From positions 129,111-193,110 of the forward strand of contig ML769465.1 of the NCBI GenBank assembly GCA_009733575.1: a DNA stretch of 64,000 nucleotides, in the 5' to 3' direction. The position numbers were made by a program, and so were the translations under genes. Positions 10,170-21,691 of the stretch are shown piece by piece. Below the pieces are notes generated by a model, which was not told the DNA's origin, made no database searches, and saw nothing but the letters and a program-made list of their open reading frames with translations. Positions within the stretch are counted from its first letter, which is position 1. Every line of letters begins with the position of its first letter. The DNA comes from Gymnopus androsaceus JB14. Its lineage: Eukaryota; Basidiomycota; Agaricomycetes; Agaricales; Omphalotaceae.

Positions 10170-12600
10170 TCAAACTGGATGACTGGAACCGGAAGCAGCG
10201 CCTTGAGGTTGCGCTTTACGCGTCTTGTTCAGATCTTCCTGTCTCTGCCAGAGCAACTCCGCCCATAGCGGATGCGGAGGAATATGTCCTACCAGCGCAC
10301 GAAGAACTTCCAGCCTACAAGCCATCGAAATCAGAATCCAACCAACCAACAGAGAAGTAAATCCTAAACCTCACCATTTCATCTTCTCCTCGTCCGTGTC
10401 TGCAAAGAACAATATCTCCTCCGTAGGGAACACCAGCCTAAACGACCTCTCGACACCAAAGAGACCATCATATTCATCATGATAACGACTAGCCCCTGAT
10501 GCAGGGCTTCGCATACCACCCTCGCGCTTATGTGGATCCTGGTTATCCTCTACAGCGATGGCGTTTCGGAGGCTGATCGTAGCCGTCACTCGCTTTGTTA
10601 CATCGTTGAACGCGACGAGATTAGACCCAATGACACGCAATTGACGACGACGCCAAGACTAGAAACATGCACTTAATTAGTGAGAAAATACGAAGAAATA
10701 ATCTCAACTCACACTACAATCTCCTCCATTCTGCGTCAACGTCCCTTCGAAATATGTCATCTTGTGCCAGTTGACATGCCTCAATCCCCGATGGCATTCT
10801 TCCAGACTCTGCGGAAGCTCTTGTGGAGGAAGGCCAGGCAACGGCGGAAGCCTAAACATCTGCAACACTAGCTCCCCGACCTGCACCGTGGAAGTCTTAT
10901 TCCCTAGCTCAGCCCTCTGTCCAATCAACGGGAACGTCGTCTCAAAGAGACGTGTATCGCAACGCCCGACGATATCCTTGAATGAGATGAAGGCCCGCGC
11001 GAGCGTACCATCGGGTTTGAGATACCGTGCAAGGTTCTCGGTAAGACGGGGAGGGGGTAGTCGTGGAGGAGCAGGGGCTGGAATAGGAGGGGTATTAAGA
11101 CGCTTGTCCTTGTCCTTGTTCTTCTTGGGAGATGAATGGAAGAAACTTCGCATCCCGCCGCTGCTTTTCGATGACGATGACGAGGGGTTTGAAACCATCA
11201 CAGGAGGTGGTTGAGGCGCAGGAGGAACGACAGCCTTGAACTGGGCGATGATGTGCGGATCTCGACGAACTTTGAGTGTGAGTGTAAACTCGAGCTTGCT
11301 GTGTTCAACCCTGCAGAAAGAAAAAAAGACCCGATGAGCCCATGCTATACCGATGGATGATACTTGGACTACTCACAGCTCAAACTCTTGCTCGATCCTA
11401 CAATCCTTGCCTAAACGGAAATCAGGAGTAGTGACGAAGTGTATCCCGTTATTGAGAGTACACGAGACGGCTGTCTGCCTTTCGGGCAGGGGCACCACTA
11501 AGCCTTTGACGCCAAGCACTATAAACACCGAGTTAGTACTCAACTCGAACGAATTTGGTAGATTAACGTACCTTTCACGAACACCTTGCCGTACGCCTTG
11601 CCAGGCTTCTCTTGCGCTCTGAATTCTTTGATCTGTTTGGAGTACTCGTTCTATGAAACAATTGACTTAACCATGGGGTATAATAGAACCTTTAAACCAA
11701 GACGACATACCATGTCTGAGGGTCTCCGTACAGTCCGCCAGGCCTTTCCTGTATTGACGTCTCCAGGACCAGCCATATGAGACACATCCGAAGAAGCGTA
11801 TATAGTCCCTTGATGTTCCCGGATAAAGTATTTCTTCTGTAGAAAACAGTCAACACTCGCGAGATAATGCATTGCGAAAAACCAACCTTCTTCTTCTCAG
11901 GCGCCTCACTGTTCTTCCTCAGCTCCTTCTCAATCGTATCACTCAACGGATCATCAGAACCAGTGGGAGACACATCATCGAGCGACAACTTTGAATCTTG
12001 TCCCCGCAGCGCAGCTCCCTCTTCTTTGCACCCCCGCCAAGATCTTCCGCGTCACCAGTACTCATGCTTCTCCTCCTACTAGGTCGACAACAGGACATTC
12101 AGCTGCGCAGTGCAGCTGCGAAACCTCCCTCTCCTCATCATCGTCATCGAATATCCCATCCTCAATCCTCCGCATCTTTCTTCTCCTTTCAATGATCATC
12201 GCCTCTCGCGTACGGATGTTATCCTTGGGAGGAACGGAGGAGCCATCGACGACGAACCACTGGCACTACGGCTAGTCATGCCGGAAGCATGAGGGTATCC
12301 CAGACTCCTACGATACCGGAATCAGTCGCAGCGCGTTGCATTGGTTGACCTCCCTCGAGAAGGTTCACAAGGATCTTCCCCTTCTCAGTATAATCCATGA
12401 AAACGTCTTGAGGCTCCTCAACACAATTCTCCCACATGCGCAACATCGTCCATAAGCTGTTCGAGGGCACTACGCATGTCCATACGCACATTGACGGAAC
12501 GACTGGCATTTTTGAGTTGGCTGGGGGAGGTTCGTGTCGTCTCCGCGTTGTAACCAGAGCCAGAGCCAGAACAAGGACAGATTCAGTAAGGTCCTCACTC
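10170..12600 (-). pseudogene. BUD4/anillin-like gene, C-terminal half, cut by gap
   Basis: The segment encodes the C-terminal half of the anillin-type protein whose full gene is at 22908-27848. It has the anillin-homology region (TLTLKVRRDPHIIAQFKAV, RYLKPDGTLARAF), the PH domain (MTYFEGTLTQNGGD, FRLVFPTEEILFFADTDEEK) and the same stop. Exons at 10.17-11.7 kb are nearly identical to the other copy. From about 12.0 kb to the gap there are many single-base differences that break the frame. No 5' half exists in the window. It is either a truncated duplicate or the end of an allelic contig with poor terminal sequence. Confidence 0.8.
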
Positions 12601-12625
12601 NNNNNNNNNNNNNNNNNNNNNNNNN
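12601..12625. other. Assembly gap (25 N)
   Basis: Twenty-five N characters join two contigs. The sequence on the left is the interrupted BUD4 copy and on the right is unrelated DNA, so order and distance across the gap are not proven. Confidence 1.
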
Positions 12626-14797
12626 TGTCATATTTCAAAATGGCACGTAACTAACCTAGATAGATTTTTTGAGCTGTATTAAGTGTTTAGTGAGAAGCCA
12701 AACATATAGACACAGGCATGTTGCAATGAGCACATGACACTAGTACTTGCCTAATTCCATAAATGGCATTTTACCGCATGCGTACAAACCTAGTTTGACT
12801 GACCGGCTTGGACTTCAATACATTTAATATATTCAATATAATATTCTTATACACTTGACATTCGAGGCATTCGCATTCGCAAAATGTTTGATGAAAAACA
12901 TTCGAATGTGCACTTGAATGCAAATATCCTGATTTGGGCATGAGTATATCACACCTTGAATGATTGAATGGATTCAAATGGCGCCATTCGTGCCCATGTC
13001 TAATTTGACGCATCATATTGCCGTTAACTCTTGTTCATGCCACCCAGGCAAATCCTCCACCACTACGGAACTCGACAGGAGATAAAATCATCGGAACAAG
13101 CACCACCACCAGTTATGTCAGGGCCTTGGCTCACTTCTCATCCGCTACCCACCCGCTGATGTTTTCCCCCGCTTCCCTGACCGTCCGCGGATCTTTCCCG
13201 CACTCTTACCCACATTGCAGGCACTTTCCATGCTTATTTACCATTTTATCCGGCCTGCCGGGCACTTCTACATGTGGATTACCACTATACTGGCCTCCCA
13301 GGTGGCCTCATGCACTTTCTGATAACCATCCATCAGGCCCCTCCCGGACGACTTACACAGCAACCCTACAGTATATAAGGTAGTACACCTCCGAGTCCAT
13401 GCACCCTATTCTGTTATTACCATGTTACCAAATTGATCCCCCGTTTTGCTTCTGGCTCTGTCTCTGGTCTCTCCTATTTTCTAATCTGCTCTAAACCAGC
13501 TGTGCCTTCCGAGCTTCCGTTCAAAGGCCCACTGTCATCTGCATTAACTCGAGGCTCTGTTCCTAGATACCAAATTCTACGTCCAGAGCTCACTGTTCTT
13601 CTATCTCTGTTTACAACTTTACAACCAAAGCTCCCCGGGAGCTTCTATCTGGTTTTGCTACTCTAGAACCTCTGGAACCGTCCGGCTTCACTCAATTCCG
13701 CCCGCTCCCACGCTATTTCCACCCGCTCTCACGCTATTCATCCGCTCCCACGCTATTCCCATCCGCTTTCACCTATTCCATCCGCTCTCATGCTATTTCT
13801 GTCCGCTTTGCCATATCCATCCCGCTCCCAGCTATTTCCGCCGCTTTCACCCATTCCACCCACTCCCACGTATATTCCATCCCGCATTTGCTGTATCCAC
13901 CTCTGCATTATCCATATTTGGACTTATTACACCTTTTTGGACCACCCACTTCATCCACTATCCCCATCCGCATTCCACTCATTTCTGGTCATCGGACCAC
14001 AATCCCACCCACTTCCTCCTTATTACGTCATCGTCGGTGGCCCGTACACTGTCCTTGTACCCCTTCTTGAGGCTTGTACTGTCCATACAACACTCATACT
14101 TACTGTCCAGACCCACCTTACTGGGGCATGGTTACCCCAGTGGTCGCATTTGGTCTCCACCATACATCTAGGTGCGAGACAATTCGGCGATAACCTTTTG
14201 TTTGAGATCTGTTTCGTGCATCCGGGTCTCACACAGTAACTCATAACAATGTTCCATCACATTGGAACAAGCTAGCTCATTGAGTAGCAAAGCTGTAATG
14301 CCACCAGCAGGAGAATCAGCACAATACCTCCCACAGACAACCACTGTTCCTTGTACAAGGAACCCACCACATCTTTGACATTGACGAATTAGTCGACAGG
14401 TACAGAACCAAACCACTGGAAAGTGGAGCCAGTGCGACAAACAACATTGCCTAAATCGATACGACATACCTTGGACAGGTAAATTAGCGAATTTTGCGCA
14501 AACCCATTGCAAAAGAGCAGGAGGCAATATCATGAAAACCACTTACAGCACATCGCTGACAACGAAGATGACAACAAAGAAGAGATACTGAAGCACCTAT
14601 TGATCAGCCCACTGCATCATCCTCACAACAGCATACTCCACTCCATCGCAAATCACCTGCACCAAAACACGAACCAACCCACCTACTCTATACAACCATC
14701 TCCACAGGGACATCATCCCAACTTCCATTTCCAAATACAAAATCCACCTTCTCCACACAGATCCCCATCTCCATCAGATCCCAGATCACCAGGTGCT
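12626..14797. other. Non-genic repeat DNA upstream of the Copia element
   Basis: There is no recognisable gene. A possible LTR-like stretch starts near 13117 (TGTCAGGGCCTTGGC) and has a TATA sequence at 13372 (GTATATAAGG), but its end is not found. A minisatellite follows at about 13690-13885. The minus ORF at 14168-14542 (124 aa, several Cys, no family recognised) is read with low confidence. No copy of the Copia 3' LTR is found here, although a 5' LTR would be expected. Confidence 0.4.
13690..13885 (+). repeat. Minisatellite, about 20-bp unit
   Basis: About nine degenerate copies of a unit close to ATCCGCTCCCACGCTATTCC occur in a row, varying CTCCCACG to CTTTCACC or CTCTCACG. The strand is strongly pyrimidine-biased. 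No coding role is apparent. Confidence 0.75.
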
Positions 14798-15833
14798 TTA
14801 ATTGCTGATTCTGACAACGACAATGAAATGTCTAAGCAATGAAAGCTTTGATAAGGTTAAAACCTTAAAGTCAGACGGATCAACTGGGACACGTGGAAAA
14901 CTCGAGTGGAATTTGCAACCAGATCTATCAGGTTATTCAACAATTTCTGGAATGGAATCCGCAACCCTCAGATGCGGAAAGGAGCTGATGATGAAGACAG
15001 GGAAAGGATAGTGATTTGCTTAATGCAATCATTGGCAGGTTATTGGATTGGGATATTCCACAGGTATAAGCACTACAACAACACAAAGCAGTTGTGGGAA
15101 AATTTACTCACTGATTATGATTCCAAAAACGCTCTTTACTGAATCATTTTTTGCAAAGGACTTCATACCATGGCGATGCATGGACCCATCCAAGGTCAAT
15201 AAACATTTGGACAACATGATCAACATATGCAACGACTCATGACTAGGGGAATCGATATCAACATGATATATTCGTCAATACTAATTATGTCCTCTGTCCC
15301 CGACACCTTCAAAGCTACACATCAACGCCCTTGCTATTTTTGCCATTAAAAACAAAAGCAAGCTCAATCCCGCTGAGCTTATTTCAACTATCGCGCAGAA
15401 GGAATGGCTCCATCAAATGCAACATGATCACAAGAAGGAATCGGCCAATTATGCCGGTAACAGGGGAAGAGGAGGTTTCCGAGGTCGTGGAAATTTCTTT
15501 AGGGGAAATTCCCAAGGCAGAGGCAGAGGCCGCGGAGGATCAACAAGTCATCAGGACTCCGTTTGTTACAACTGCAGAGGTAAAGGTCACTTTGGAAATC
15601 AATGTCCATCGGAGAAACGCAGTCAGGCCAACAAGGCCAAGGAGACGAAAGCTCCTAAGGAGAAGCAGAAGAAGTCGGATGGAAACTGGAGAGACAGGCC
15701 AAAGAACAACGAAGTGGCATCCTCATCTATGATTGAGGAAGTACCAGAGTCATCATGGGCAGCAATTGAAATTCCCGCTAAGCATGGGAATCTTGTTTTC
15801 AATTTTTCCGAAATAGCTGATAATTCGAATTAG
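14798..15833 (+). pseudogene. Copia gag region, frameshifted
   Basis: Capsid-like sequence begins after MSNESFDKVKTLKSDG and continues as NNFWNGIRNPQMRK and LWENLLTDYDSKNA. Shifts of frame occur near 15140 and 15240. An RG-rich tail (GRGGFRGRGNF) and one CCHC zinc knuckle (CYNCRGKGHFGNQC, 15564-15605) follow, typical of Copia nucleocapsid that packages element RNA. A stop at 15831 separates it from pol, which is in another frame. Confidence 0.8.
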
Positions 15834-15841
15834 CTCTTTCA

Positions 15842-18800
15842 TTGCCAAGCAATCACAGATGTCAGAAATACAGCTGTGATGTGGTACAAGACATCAAAAT
15901 CAATACTCCGCCACCTCTCACTCTTAAGGATAAAGAGGAGGAAGAAGTATACATTGATATTGATCATGCTTACGCTGCAGCCCACAGTTACAGAGCAATT
16001 CTTTTTGACTCCGGATGCTCTACCCACATGACGCCACTCACTGACGAACTCAGGAATCAAAGGGAGATTCCAACACAAGTCATTCAGGCTGCTAACGTGG
16101 AAACTTTCACGGCAAACATCTCCGGTACACTCCATCTTGATCTCCCCACATATGGTTACAAAGTCCAAACGCTAAAGCTCCATCATACACTTCTATGTCC
16201 AGACACTCCCAACACACTCGTATCACTGGGAAAGCTCAACAATGATGGTTACACCATCCACACCGCTAATGGCAAAATGACAATCAGAGATCGCCAGGGG
16301 AAACTTGTGGGAGTTATCCCAAAGACTAACGGACTATACCAGATCCCATCATGGGAACATGCTTATTCAACTAAGATTGGCAGATTGGTATCTCTGTATG
16401 AGGCACACTGCATCTTAGGTCACCTTAACTATGCTTACGTGAAGCACATGTTCCAAGACTACCAGGTTCATGGAATCGGATTGGATCCAAAGCAAATGGA
16501 TGAACCAGAATGCCGTGCTTGTATGCCTGGGAAAGCATCAAGATATCCTATTGCTCAGGTGCAATCATCTCCCCATGCGGAAAAATTTGGAGATATTTTC
16601 CACATGGACGTGTGGGGACCAGCACAAGTCAGGACAGTAAACCATTGCACTTACATGCTGACTCTAGTTGACGAAGCAACTGATTGGTTGGAGGAACCCC
16701 AAATGAAGTCAAAGGATGAGTCATTCGCACAGTATGTGGTTCTCCAAACAGGTCTCCAAACTCAATACGGCACAACTGTTAAAGTTCTCCACTCTGATCG
16801 AGGGGGAGAATTTCTCAGTAATGAATTCACGGCATATCTGGAACGCATTGGGACACGACAACGTCTCACAGTACACGACACCCTGGAACACAATGGTATA
16901 GCTGAACGCACACATCAAACGCTGCTTAACACAGTTCGAAGTCTTTTGATCTCATCAGGTCTCCCAAAATGGCTTTGGGGATTCATGATGAAATATGCGG
17001 TATATGTTTGGAACAGGACGCCAAAGAAAGCCATCAGAATGGCCACTCCATACGAGAAACGGTTTGGTATTAAACCAGACATTACTAATCTTTGCATCTT
17101 TGGCAGCATTGTTTATGTTAAACAAGAAAAGGAACCCGGCAAATTGGAACCACAGGCCCAGGAAGGACACTGGATAGGACTCGAACCCGAATCGAATGGT
17201 CACTACATATACTGGCCAACATGTCACACTGTCACAACGGAGAGAAACGTAGTTTTCTCTGACATGCAGATCCAACCCGTTGAAGGGGAGGATGGAAATT
17301 TGGGAAATTTAGAAACATTGGTCACTGAGTCGGAACAGCCTGTCATACCAGTTCCAGAAGAGATTGCCAAACCAATTGCACCAGACAAAGTATCTGGCAA
17401 ACAAGTCAGATGACCCACCAAGAAGATCAGGGATGTCATTGAAGGATTTGGAGAAGGAAGTGATGAGTTGCAACATCTTACCGCATCTCTAGGTCAGGTA
17501 ACATCAGAAATTGAATCTGATCCTTTATCTGTTGCAGAAGCTATGCAACGACCTGACAGCTCCAAATGGTACGATGCCATGAAGGATGAAATCTCCAGAC
17601 TCCAGGAGCATGGAACCTATACAATTGTCACTCCACCTCCAGATGCCAATATTCTCACATCCAAATGGGTCTATCGGACCAAGAAGGATGAACAAGGTCA
17701 CATTACAGGACACCAAGCTTGTCTTGTTGTACATGGATTTAATCAGATCCCAGATGTTGACTACTTCCCAGATGAAACATTTGCATCTATTGCAAGACTT
17801 GCATCAGCCTGTGCTATACTCAGCATTGGGGCTGAAAAGAGCATGATTATTCACCAAATGGATGTGAAATCAGCTTATCTTGATGGGAAATTGGACAACA
17901 ACGAGCGCATTTTTATGAAGGCACCTCCAGGCATTGATATAGGGGTAAAACCAGGTCAAACTTTACGGCTTAAACTCGCACTTTACAGACTCAAACAAGC
18001 CAGTCGACAACGGTACATGCGATTCAGGGAAATCATGACCCAACTAGGGTTTAGACAGTCTGATTTTGATCATGCTGTTTTCTATCGCACTAATCCCTTC
18101 ACCATCACTTTCATACATGTTGACAACATGACATTGGTTACCGAAACCCTGGCCATCATGGAGAAACTAAAGAAAGATATTGGGGCTATAATCGAAGTTG
18201 TTGATTCCGGAGAAATCCATTGGCTACTTGGGATTGAGATCCAAAGATCTCTCCATAACAGGACAATTCACTTATCCCAGCAGTCATACATTGACACCAT
18301 ACTCTCTTGCTATGGATTCTCAGATATAAAGCCACCCTCTATTCCCTTTGATCCCCACATCCACCTCACCAAAGACCAATCACCCAAAACGGTTGAGGAT
18401 ATTGCTTTTATGTGCAACAAACCCTACAGAGAGGCCCTTGGTGCTCTCCAGTACTTATCCATTGCTACGAGACCTGATATCACATATGCAGTCTCTATCC
18501 TTGCTCGCTTTTCACAAAACCCCAGCATCACTCATTGGAATGGTGTACGCCATGTTTATGCCTATCTCAAATACACCCGAGACTTTTGGCTCAGTACGAG
18601 CAACCAGGAAACAGTCCAAGGCTACACGGATGCAGATGGTATGTCCCAAGAAGACCGACATGCTATTTCCGGGAACATTTTTATGTTGAATGGCGGAGCA
18701 GTATCTTGGTTGTCGAAATGACAGGATACCATTTCTTTATCTACCACGGAAGCCGAGTATATCGCTTTGACCCATGCGGCCAAGGAAGCAATCTGGCTCA

Positions 18801-19078
18801 GGAATCTTTTATCGGAAATCTTTGGTCCCATTACTCATGTGATTCCTATCATGTCAGACAATCAATCCGCCATTGCATTGGCGAAGGATGATCATTTTCA
18901 TGCCAGGACCAAACACACCGATATCCAATATCACTTCATCCACTACGTCATCAAGGAAGGCAAAATTTGTCTTACTTACTGCCCTACCAAAAACATGATG
19001 GCAGACATCTTCACCAAAGCCTTACCTTCAATGAAAGCCAAACACTTTGCAGCATCCATGGGATTAGCAAAGGTTTGA
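15842..19078 (+). pseudogene. Copia polyprotein (PR-IN-RT-RH), inactivated
   Basis: In order: aspartic protease (LFDSGCSTHM), GAG-pre-integrase zinc finger (HCILGHL...CRACMPGK), integrase core (HMDVWGP, HSDRGGEF, HNGIAERTHQ), RVT_2 reverse transcriptase (QMDVKSAYLDGKL) and RNase H (SLSTTEAEYIALTHAAKEA, DNQSAIALAKDD). The PR-IN-RT-RH order defines Ty1/Copia. TGA stops at 17411-17413 and 18719-18721 each replace an expected Arg, consistent with CGA to TGA. The RT active site reads HVDNM (18116-18130) instead of the family's -VDDM, removing a catalytic Asp. The element therefore could not make active enzyme. Confidence 0.93.
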
Positions 19079-19084
19079 AGGGGA

Positions 19085-19344
19085 GTGTTGGAATATCAAA
19101 GGTAACTATATCTTATTGAACTATACATGGAACCCTTTCTCATAGTCTCCACTTTACCGTATGGACAGTAGCCACAAGTATTCACGCAGTAGCCACCTGC
19201 CCAATATATCATTGTACTTAGGACTGTATCTAAGCTTAGGTACTATACCCTGTAATACCATCGTCATCCCACATCGATCTGTGTGATCGCTACTACTAAG
19301 TCCTGTGTGGATGCTACTTCCTATTTTGGAATATAACTCTAATA
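19085..19344 (+). repeat. Copia 3' LTR (approximate)
   Basis: A polypurine tract (GAAGGGGAG) directly after the pol stop is followed by TGTTGGAATATC, a typical LTR start. About 260 bp follow until Harbinger sequence resumes at CCTTGTATCAAC. No second LTR is in the window, so the 3' boundary is set by the junction and does not end in CA. The element is thus 5'-incomplete. Confidence 0.6.
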
Positions 19345-19648
19345 GCCTTGTATCAACTCATCTACCCACATCTGTCCTGTAAATGCTGAATCATGCACTG
19401 GCTCTGGCTTAGAGGTGATATGAGGAAGAGACATCAATGTAAAAGCTGCCATCATTCCTGCAAGTGCAGGGAAGCATTTTCGGAGCCTTTCTCAATGGTT
19501 TTGAGGCCTAGAAGGCTTCTGAAGTGTGCTGAGCCTTGTAGTAACCATTTCAAGTGTCCAATTGAGCTGGATGGAGAAGGAAAAGCTCTTATCGAGCTCT
19601 TATCATCCAAAATCAACATTGTTATGCAAAAGTGACTTTATGTGACTA

Positions 19649-19828
19649 CACAGGGTGCAAATATGAATAAATTTCGTGACTTATTGAAAAAATTTTCAAA
19701 GCTTATTGAAACTGATAATTATTTATCAAGAACTTGGTTGAAGCTTATAGAATAATAAATATCACAATATATAAGCTTTGAATAAATTTTCAATTAGTCA
19801 TCAGATTTATTTATATTTGCACCCTGTG
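19649..19828. mobile_element. 180-bp AT-rich MITE, CTA target
   Basis: Ends CACAGGGTGCAAATAT and inverted ATATTTGCACCCTGTG are flanked by CTA (19646-19648 and 19829-19831). The empty site GTGACTATCTGTTAC is intact at about 7703-7717. A 3-bp CTA target fits a PIF/Harbinger-type enzyme. The interior is AT-rich with no ORF. Confidence 0.85.
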
Positions 19829-19873
19829 CTATCTGTTACAACTTGCGGCAAGACATCAAATTATTCCCATGAA

Positions 19874-20329
19874 CATCAGCAAAACCTGTATTTTGCATTT
19901 TGATTCCCACAGGTTTACTTAAAATTCCCAGCGCTCCTAGAGCTCCCAGTGCTGTCAGAAATATAAAATCATATGTTATTTCCAAATAAGGTGATTTTGC
20001 GGCCTCTGGGAGCTTCTGGGAGCTCCCTCCTGCATCAGCCAGACCATCTGAGTGCTGGGACGCTGGAGCGCTGGGAAGTCTGGACAGTTTGCTCAAGTGT
20101 TGTGATAGACGATACGGCATCACTCGAGGATAAGAACAACAACAAGTCAATTCCGGGTTGTCCTGCTTGGTGGTGGTAAGCAAGGACAATCGGATGCATC
20201 CGCATCCAACAATGGGCCTTATATACGACAAACATAGGGGTCCGGTATCTACGGCGAGCTTCTGAGCTCAATGACTTCAACACAAAATCCAACACAAGCA
20301 CTGCCCACGTCATACAGGTTTTGCTGATG
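19874..20329. mobile_element. 456-bp element with CATCAGCAAAACCTG ends
   Basis: The 15-bp ends CATCAGCAAAACCTG and CAGGTTTTGCTGATG are identical to those at 400-1068. The other Harbinger copy has the empty site CCCATGAAGTCC. Filled flanks read CCATGAA and AAAGTCC, so any duplication is about 2 bp (AA) with one extra A. The interior contains inverted GGGAGCT/AGCTCCC motifs and is unrelated to the interior of the other member. Confidence 0.75.
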
Positions 20330-20694
20330 AAAGTCCGAATACTTCAGATTTTTGTTTCAACCCAACCCAACTCAACCCTACCCTGGCCAACTTGGGTTCC
20401 CAAACAGGGCCTTAGCCTTTGTAAACTCTTCACCTCACTCTGGATGCCATATATCTCAAAATATATTAGTCAAGGTCAAGAACTGTAAGCACTCATGAAA
20501 TGACCTAAAAAGGCAATAAAAAGGTATATGCTCACTCTACACAATGTAGCTGGTCTACTAGTAGATATACTTTTCAGGGATTGTTGGGCTTATTTGACTC
20601 ATTTGGACATCACAAAAATGCATTTTGAGGGTCAGTCAAAAAACATTTTTCGGGCCTCGCGATGGACCCACCCTACCTACCCCCGGCACTGGAT

Positions 20695-20806
20695 TTCCCG
20701 GCCCGGACCCCCTTGGATGCTAGTAGATAATTACTAGCTGTCCCATCACTCTGCTTTGAGCTTTGTCTGGGGAAGTAGTAAATAATTACTACTTCCCATG
20801 CTTGCA
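20695..20806. repeat. Right hairpin array, copy B, first part
   Basis: Hairpins at about 20717-20740 (GCTAGTAGATAATTACTAGC) and 20772-20797 (GGAAGTAGTAAATAATTACTACTTCC) correspond to those at 8695 and 8754. The latter is perfect here and has one mismatch in copy A. Confidence 0.75.
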
Positions 20807-20814
20807 GTCTGGGG

Positions 20815-21444
20815 TAGGGATGCCCACCGTACATTACGGGTACGGCCGTAGTCTATAGAATCCGCTATGGCACGTTTGAAGCCGTATCCGTGCCGTAGGA
20901 CTGCTGCTCGAAAGTCCAACGGAACGTACGGAATACGGTACGGGTACTACGGGCGTAGGACGGCCGTATTAATTAAATATATATTATGGATGTATTTTGA
21001 GGACAAAAATCCGCAACTGATACCTTATTCGCTACCTAGAATATATTGAGAATATTTTGCCACACAAAGACAATGATTGTCCAACATTAGCACTCAAATT
21101 ATGTCAATCTTGAGCATCTGTTGAGCGTCTGTTGCGCGTTTAAGTGAAATCATGTCAATTACATAATATTTTAGCGAGTAAAATCACAGCGAATACAGCT
21201 CAGACAAGAGACCCACAAAACACTGACAGATTGACGTGCTGAATAACACTCTGAATAACTTAATTTGGAAAAGACCGTAACTTCCCGTACACGGCCGTAA
21301 CGGATGTCTCAATACGGAATGTACGGGTGAGTATCCGTACCGGACCCGTACCGTAGCATGAGCTCCAAATTGGCTGACGGTACGGGTCCGTATCCGTAAC
21401 GGTAACCCGTACTCACCGTACTACGGGTACGGTGGGCATCCCTA
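20815..21444. mobile_element. 630-bp hAT-like MITE with 8-bp target duplication
   Basis: Termini TAGGGATGCCCACCGTAC and inverted GTACGGTGGGCATCCCTA are perfect over 18 bp. The 8-bp GTCTGGGG is duplicated at 20807-20814 and 21445-21452, and the other copy has a single GTCTGGGG near 8783-8790. An 8-bp duplication and a TAGGG start fit the hAT superfamily. Subterminal regions are packed with GTACGG/CCGTAC motifs in both orientations, plausible transposase-binding sites. The centre is AT-rich with no gene; a 60-codon ORF at 20867 is a by-product of the GTACGG repeats. Confidence 0.93.
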
Positions 21445-21457
21445 GTCTGGGGAGGTA

Positions 21458-21691
21458 CTGTATCATTTTGATTAAGTGTTCATGGGGTTTTGTGTGTTAT
21501 GCATTGATTTCAGTTATGTACCTGTTCAATCTCCTCATATGGAAGTGACAGCGGAGCTGGCACGCAAGAAATTACCTTATATGATAAGTATTTTCGCATT
21601 TTTGGCTCTGTTATGTGTTATGAAGTGGAATTTTGTGGTGTTCATGGTGCCCCGTTACGTGTTATGTGAGCACTTAATCAAAATGATACAG
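21458..21691. mobile_element. 234-bp TA-flanked MITE, copy B
   Basis: Same insertion as 8796-9029, with TA at 21456-21457 and 21692-21693. About seven of nine differences between the two copies are C/T or G/A changes at CpG positions. Confidence 0.85.

Larger units (their letters stand above)
7398..12600. repeat. Large duplication, copy A
   Basis: This segment is collinear with 19345-25345. It holds the Harbinger right end, the right hairpin array, a microsatellite and the 3' half of BUD4. Gene-region identity is very high: about four substitutions in 1.5 kb around 10.1-11.7 kb. Near the 3' boundary (11.99-12.60 kb) copy A accumulates many single-base indels and then meets an N gap. Insertions private to each copy give clean empty sites in the other. 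It may be an allele placed next to its partner by the assembler. Confidence 0.85.
19345..20411 (-). mobile_element. Harbinger right end (third copy), beside Copia
   Basis: From 19345 sequence matches 7398 onward: the first transposase exon (minus, ATG 19548 down to 19345) and the right terminal repeat ending at 20411 followed by TTA. The rest of the transposase is missing; Copia sequence takes its place. Two insertions absent from the first copy are nested here (19649-19828 and 19874-20329). The 566-bp element of the first copy is absent. Confidence 0.85.

Noticed and set aside
13117..13400. Possible solo LTR with TATA box
   Set aside because: Start and TATA are plausible, but no end, no target duplication and no second copy are visible; mentioned only in the regional note.
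14168..14542. Cys-containing minus-strand ORF upstream of Copia
   Set aside because: Suggestive of a zinc-binding protein fragment, but no motif spacing matches a family I can name.
20867..21049. 60-codon ORF in the hAT-like MITE
   Set aside because: Made of the GTACGG subterminal repeats.
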